Source: Pseudomonadota bacterium
GTDB lineage: Bacteria; Pseudomonadota; Alphaproteobacteria; Rhizobiales; Aestuariivirgaceae
DNA: 6,309 nt
Direction: 5' to 3'
Assembly (NCBI GenBank): GCA_016522385.1
Contig: JAEKFU010000150.1
Location: 1-6,309 of the forward strand
Position numbers and translations under genes: made by a program. Below the pieces are notes generated by a model that searched no databases, was not told the DNA's origin, and saw nothing but the letters and a program-made list of their open reading frames with translations. This document shows, one piece after another, positions 5,908 through 6,309 of this stretch (within the stretch, counting starts at the first letter, position 1; every line of letters begins with the position of its first letter).

Positions 5908-6309
5908 GTTGCCTGAAGTTCCAAGCGCAGAAATTCTAACACAGCGGATTGGTCGACATCGCGCGAAATGAAAGCATTGCCGATGTCACGGGCGAGGATG
6001 AATGTCAGCTTGCCGCCCTGGGCTTTCTTATCTTGGTGCATGATGTCGAGAAGCGTTGCGGCATCGGGCAGTTCGCCGGGAATGTCAGTCGGGCGGACCG
6101 GTAGCTTCACGCCCTCAAGGTGTGTCGTGACCCGATTTGCTGTGCCATCTGGACACAAACCCAATTGCTCGGAAAACCGGAACGCCATTGCCATGCCGAT
6201 CGCGACGCCTTCGCCATGCAACATACGGTTGCAATAGCCGGTCGCCGCTTCGAGCGCATGACCGAATGTGTGACCGAGATTCAACAGCGCCCGCGCGCCC
6301 GCCTCGCGT
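5904..6309 (-). CDS. aroB: 3-dehydroquinate synthase, C-terminal part (cut by window edge)
   Basis: This is the second enzyme of the shikimate pathway, converting DAHP to 3-dehydroquinate with NAD+ and a divalent metal, usually Zn2+ or Co2+, in the cytoplasm. Only the last 134 codons of roughly 370 are present; the reading frame is open to the right edge, so the true start is outside. The visible part begins REAGARALLNLGHTFGHALE, containing the metal-ligand histidines of the GHTFGHA motif. LHGEGVAIGM follows with a further metal-binding histidine, then MHQDKKAQGGKLTFIL, typical of AroB. The stop overlaps the start of the downstream corC-like gene (ATGA). aroK is expected upstream, outside the window. 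Confidence 0.95.
   Translation of the reverse strand, partial: REAGARALLNLGHTFGHALEAATGYCNRMLHGEGVAIGMAMAFRFSEQLGLCPDGTANRVTTHLEGVKLPVRPTDIPGELPDAATLLDIMHQDKKAQGGKLTFILARDIGNAFISRDVDQSAVLEFLRLELQAT

Overview
The window looks like a chromosomal segment of an alphaproteobacterium, most likely in or near the order Hyphomicrobiales (Rhizobiales). This rests on gene content and order: aroB, a CorC/HlyC-type CBS-domain membrane protein, bolA, a J-domain protein with a C-terminal J domain, cobS, cobT, then the start of a phytase/esterase-like secreted protein. From memory, this order is conserved in that group. Base composition is moderately GC-rich and codon use looks uniform across the main genes. 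I could not run any searches, so family calls come from motifs and context.

Layout, right to left, because most genes are on the minus strand. 6309-5904 is the C-terminal third of aroB (shikimate pathway), cut by the window edge. Its stop overlaps the corC-like start (ATGA), and that gene runs to 4624. A single plus-strand gene, bolA (4327-4599), converges on corC with 24 bases between them. A 122-bp divergent region (4205-4326) separates bolA from the minus-strand J-domain gene (4204-3587). A 308-bp gap (3279-3586) carries a candidate promoter and several inverted repeats ahead of cobS (3278-2289). Eight bases later comes cobT (2280-406). cobS and cobT encode the AAA+ motor and the VWA/MIDAS partner of aerobic cobaltochelatase (CobNST), which inserts cobalt into hydrogenobyrinic acid a,c-diamide during vitamin B12 synthesis. 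CobN is not in the window.

The least ordinary part is the left end. A reading frame starts in a TGATG overlap with the cobT stop. It encodes a signal-peptide-like N-terminus and the opening GGLxLSSPDxR..GFSGL motif of the phytase/esterase-like family, then stops at TAG (221-223). Directly beyond that, about 16-192 is packed with interlocking inverted repeats. I read this as a secreted-protein gene broken after about 60 codons by a palindromic, MITE-like repeat or a structured RNA-like element. That reading is inference, and the rest of the gene would lie outside the window. Everything else is ordinary housekeeping sequence. I see no CRISPR array, tRNA, rRNA, transposase or phage gene, and no convincing intrinsic terminator.
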